DNA from: CBDFHV01 sp965247705
GTDB lineage: Bacteria; Pseudomonadota; Alphaproteobacteria; Rhodospirillales; CAMCUA01
DNA: 64,000 bases
Direction: 5' to 3'
Assembly (NCBI GenBank): GCA_965247705.1
Contig: CBDFHV010000012.1
Coordinates: 22,911-86,910, forward strand
A model generated the notes under the pieces. That model searched no databases, was not told the DNA's origin, and saw nothing but the letters and a program-made list of their open reading frames with translations. The translations under genes were made by a program, and so were the position numbers. Shown piece after piece: positions 62,029 through 64,000 of the stretch. Position 1 is the first letter of the stretch, and each line of letters opens with the position of its first letter.

Positions 62029-64000
62029 ATGGGGGAGACCACGATGGGGGAGACCACGAACGCCGAGACCACGAACGCCGAGACTCATGCCTTCCAGGCG
62101 GAAGTGGGTAAGCTTCTCGATATCGTCGCCAATTCCCTGTACAGCGAAAAGGAAATCTTCCTTCGCGAGCTGATCTCCAACGCGGCGGACGCCTGCGATC
62201 GCCTGCGCCACGCGGCGTTGACGACGCCGGACTTGATCAAGGACGATCCCGAGTTCCGCATTCGGCTGACCGTCGACAAACCCAAGAGCACGCTTACAAT
62301 TTCCGACAACGGTGTCGGCATGGACCACGACGCCCTGGTCCAGGACCTGGGGACCATCGCCCGTTCGGGAACCGCCGCCTTCGTGGAGCAGTTGAGCGCC
62401 GCCGCCGAGGGGCCCGGCAAGGACCGCGGCAAAGCGGCCAAGCCGGACGTCAGCCTGATCGGCCAGTTCGGGGTCGGTTTCTACGCCGCCTTCATGGTTG
62501 CCGATAGGGTCGAGGTGACCAGCCGCAAGGCCGCCGCCGACACCGTCTGGCGCTGGGTTTCCGACGGCAGGGGATCGTTTACCGTCGATCCCGCCGAGGC
62601 GCGCCTGAGCGGCGAGTCGGGGCGGGGGACGGATGTCCGCCTGCGTCTTCGCAAGGGCGACAAGGCGTACCTGGAACCCCAAAGGTTGCGCACGATCGTA
62701 AAGACCTACTCCGATCATGTTGCCCAGCCCATCTACTTGAGGGGGACGGGTATCGCCGAGGCCGAACAGGCGCAGCCGGTCAATACGGCCACCGCCCTGT
62801 GGGCGCGCCCAAAGAGCGAGATCACCGAGGACCAGTACAAGGAGTTCTTCCACGACACCGCCCACGGCTTCGGCGACCCGTGGATGACTCTCCACGTCAA
62901 GGCCGAAGGCCGCATGGAGTATGCGGCCCTGTTATTTATACCCGACCGGCGACCGTTCGATCTGTTCACGCCGGAGCGCCGGTCGCAGATCAAACTCTAC
63001 GTGCGGCGCGTTTTCATTACCGACGACTGCAAGGATCTGCTGCCCGGCTACCTCCGTTTCGTGCGCGGCGTGGTCGATTCCGAGGATCTGTCGCTCAACA
63101 TCGGCCGCGAACTGCTGCAGGAGGATCCAATGGTCGCGCGCATCCGCGGCGCGCTGGTCAAGCGGGTGATCTCGGAACTGCGCAAGAAGGCCGACAAGGA
63201 CCCCGAGGCCTTCACCCAGTTCTGGACGGATTTCGGGGCCGTTCTGAAGGAAGGCATTTACGAGGACACGGACCAGCGGGATACGCTGCTGGACCTGTGC
63301 CGGTTCCACGGCACGGCGGGCGAGAGGCTGGTGAGCCTGGGCGACTACGTGGGACGCATGCGCGACGGGCAAACGGGCATCTTCTATATCGCCGGCGACG
63401 ATGTGGCGGTTCTGCGCCAATCGCCGCAGCTCGAAGGATATCGGGCCCGGGGCGTTGAGGTCCTGCTGATGACCGACCCGGTGGACGAATTCTGGCTGGG
63501 CGCCGTCGGCACCTACAAAGACAAGCCCTTCCAGTCGGTGACCCGGGGGGAGGCGGACTTGGCGTCGATTCCCGTCACCGATGAAAGCGAGGACAAAAAG
63601 AGCGCGGAGACGCCCGATGATACGAGCCTGGAAGTGCTGGTCCAGCAGTTGAAGCGGGCATTGGAAGACAAGGTCAAGGACGTGCGCCTGTCCCAACGGT
63701 TGACCGATAGCCCCGTGTGCCTGGTGGCGGACGAGGCGGGCCTGGACATGCACCTGGAACGCCTGCTCAAACAACATCAACGCCTGGAGTCGACGTCGGC
63801 CCGGGTGCTCGAGATCAACGGCACCCACCCCTTGATCCGCGGCCTGGCGAACCTTGCCGCCGAGGCTGAGTCGAAGCCCGAAGCGGGGTTTGACGACGCG
63901 GCGCGGCTGCTTCTCGACCAAGCCTGCATCGTCGAGGGCGAGCCGCTACTGGATCCGGCCGGCTTCGCCCGACGGATGACCGCTTTCATGGAACGGGGGT
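62029..64000 (+). CDS. htpG: Molecular chaperone HtpG (Hsp90), C-terminus cut by window edge
   Basis: Cytoplasmic ATP-dependent chaperone; 657 codons are present and probably only a few are missing. ATG 62029 has AGGA 8 bases upstream. An in-frame ATG at 62044 exists because the first 15 bases (ATGGGGGAGACCACG) are tandemly duplicated. Motifs are EVGKLLDIVANSLYSEKEIFLRELISNAADA (ATP-binding Glu/Asn), ISDNGVGM, LGTIARSGT and IGQFGVGFYAAFMVAD. The middle domain has NIGRELLQE, and the C-terminal dimerisation region LVADEAGLDMHLERLL ends near the edge. Confidence 0.95.
   Translation, partial: MGETTMGETTNAETTNAETHAFQAEVGKLLDIVANSLYSEKEIFLRELISNAADACDRLRHAALTTPDLIKDDPEFRIRLTVDKPKSTLTISDNGVGMDHDALVQDLGTIARSGTAAFVEQLSAAAEGPGKDRGKAAKPDVSLIGQFGVGFYAAFMVADRVEVTSRKAAADTVWRWVSDGRGSFTVDPAEARLSGESGRGTDVRLRLRKGDKAYLEPQRLRTIVKTYSDHVAQPIYLRGTGIAEAEQAQPVNTATALWARPKSEITEDQYKEFFHDTAHGFGDPWMTLHVKAEGRMEYAALLFIPDRRPFDLFTPERRSQIKLYVRRVFITDDCKDLLPGYLRFVRGVVDSEDLSLNIGRELLQEDPMVARIRGALVKRVISELRKKADKDPEAFTQFWTDFGAVLKEGIYEDTDQRDTLLDLCRFHGTAGERLVSLGDYVGRMRDGQTGIFYIAGDDVAVLRQSPQLEGYRARGVEVLLMTDPVDEFWLGAVGTYKDKPFQSVTRGEADLASIPVTDESEDKKSAETPDDTSLEVLVQQLKRALEDKVKDVRLSQRLTDSPVCLVADEAGLDMHLERLLKQHQRLESTSARVLEINGTHPLIRGLANLAAEAESKPEAGFDDAARLLLDQACIVEGEPLLDPAGFARRMTAFMERG

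Overview
The window is GC-rich DNA (my impression is mid-60s % GC) from an alphaproteobacterium. The gene content suggests a metabolically versatile Rhodospirillales-type organism, but that placement is inference from gene families, not from a marker gene. Supporting families are a TctCBA tripartite tricarboxylate transporter, an oxalyl-CoA/formyl-CoA-transferase oxalate module, glutathione-dependent formaldehyde dehydrogenase, paired-palindrome (REP-like) repeats, an Hsp20 gene with a ROSE-like leader, and FecR-domain surface proteins with RTX repeats. It is an ordinary chromosomal stretch with many small operons and three insertion sequences. I see no prophage, CRISPR array or rRNA.

Layout. 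1-4.5 kb: a truncated ABC permease, an exported hydrolase, a DUF1028 protein and formaldehyde dehydrogenase on the minus strand, divergent from a D-2-hydroxyacid dehydrogenase. 4.6-6.8 kb: an IS110/IS1111-type element inside a REP palindrome, then a frameshifted DUF1778 antitoxin. 6.8-10.6 kb: the oxalate operon gntR-oxc-frc. 10.7-12.3 kb: a DDE insertion sequence inside a hairpin-bounded miniature element. 12.3-16.8 kb: a TctCBA-AtuA-DUF4387 uptake and catabolism operon. 17.2-23.5 kb: a zinc alcohol dehydrogenase, a fused double ABC exporter and an MFS transporter. 23.5-32.3 kb: a propeller-M28-PDZ peptidase, hydroxypyruvate isomerase, an HcnA/HcnB-like flavoprotein pair, threonine dehydratase plus sirtuin, and a two-subunit ThDP decarboxylase. 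32.3-39.4 kb: a surface and envelope cluster (a beta-helix-like membrane protein, a FecR-RTX protein, a T1SS-repeat protein and a periplasmic FecR protein). 39.4-48.4 kb: peroxiredoxin, a DapA-family lyase, two diguanylate cyclases, propionyl-CoA carboxylase alpha, acylphosphatase, LipB, tRNA-Leu(GAG) and MgtE. 48.5-50.3 kb: an IS1380 element. 50.4-57.6 kb: a class III aminotransferase, TerC, then a FecR / CHASE2-adenylate cyclase / porin operon and a lipoprotein. 58.3-64 kb: a receiver-only protein, a TSUP transporter, Hsp20, a cNMP-binding protein, a lipoprotein, a PilZ protein and HtpG, which runs off the right edge.

How parts work together. gntR-oxc-frc forms a closed oxalate-to-formate cycle with its own regulator. 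TctCBA imports a carboxylate that AtuA/DUF4387 probably processes. Two GGDEF enzymes and a PilZ protein give c-di-GMP signalling, and the CHASE2 cyclase together with a stand-alone cNMP-binding protein gives a possible cAMP route. Heat-shock control is suggested for hsp20.

Two themes stand out. First, all three insertion sequences interrupt palindromic repeats, and target sites can be reconstructed base by base. For the IS1111-type element, the noncoding 3' region contains short matches to both target flanks and to the element's own right end, as expected of a guide (bridge/seek) RNA. Second, at least four genes carry single-base frameshifts and one carries an early stop. This may be genuine decay or uncorrected sequencing error, and it should colour how any broken gene here is read.
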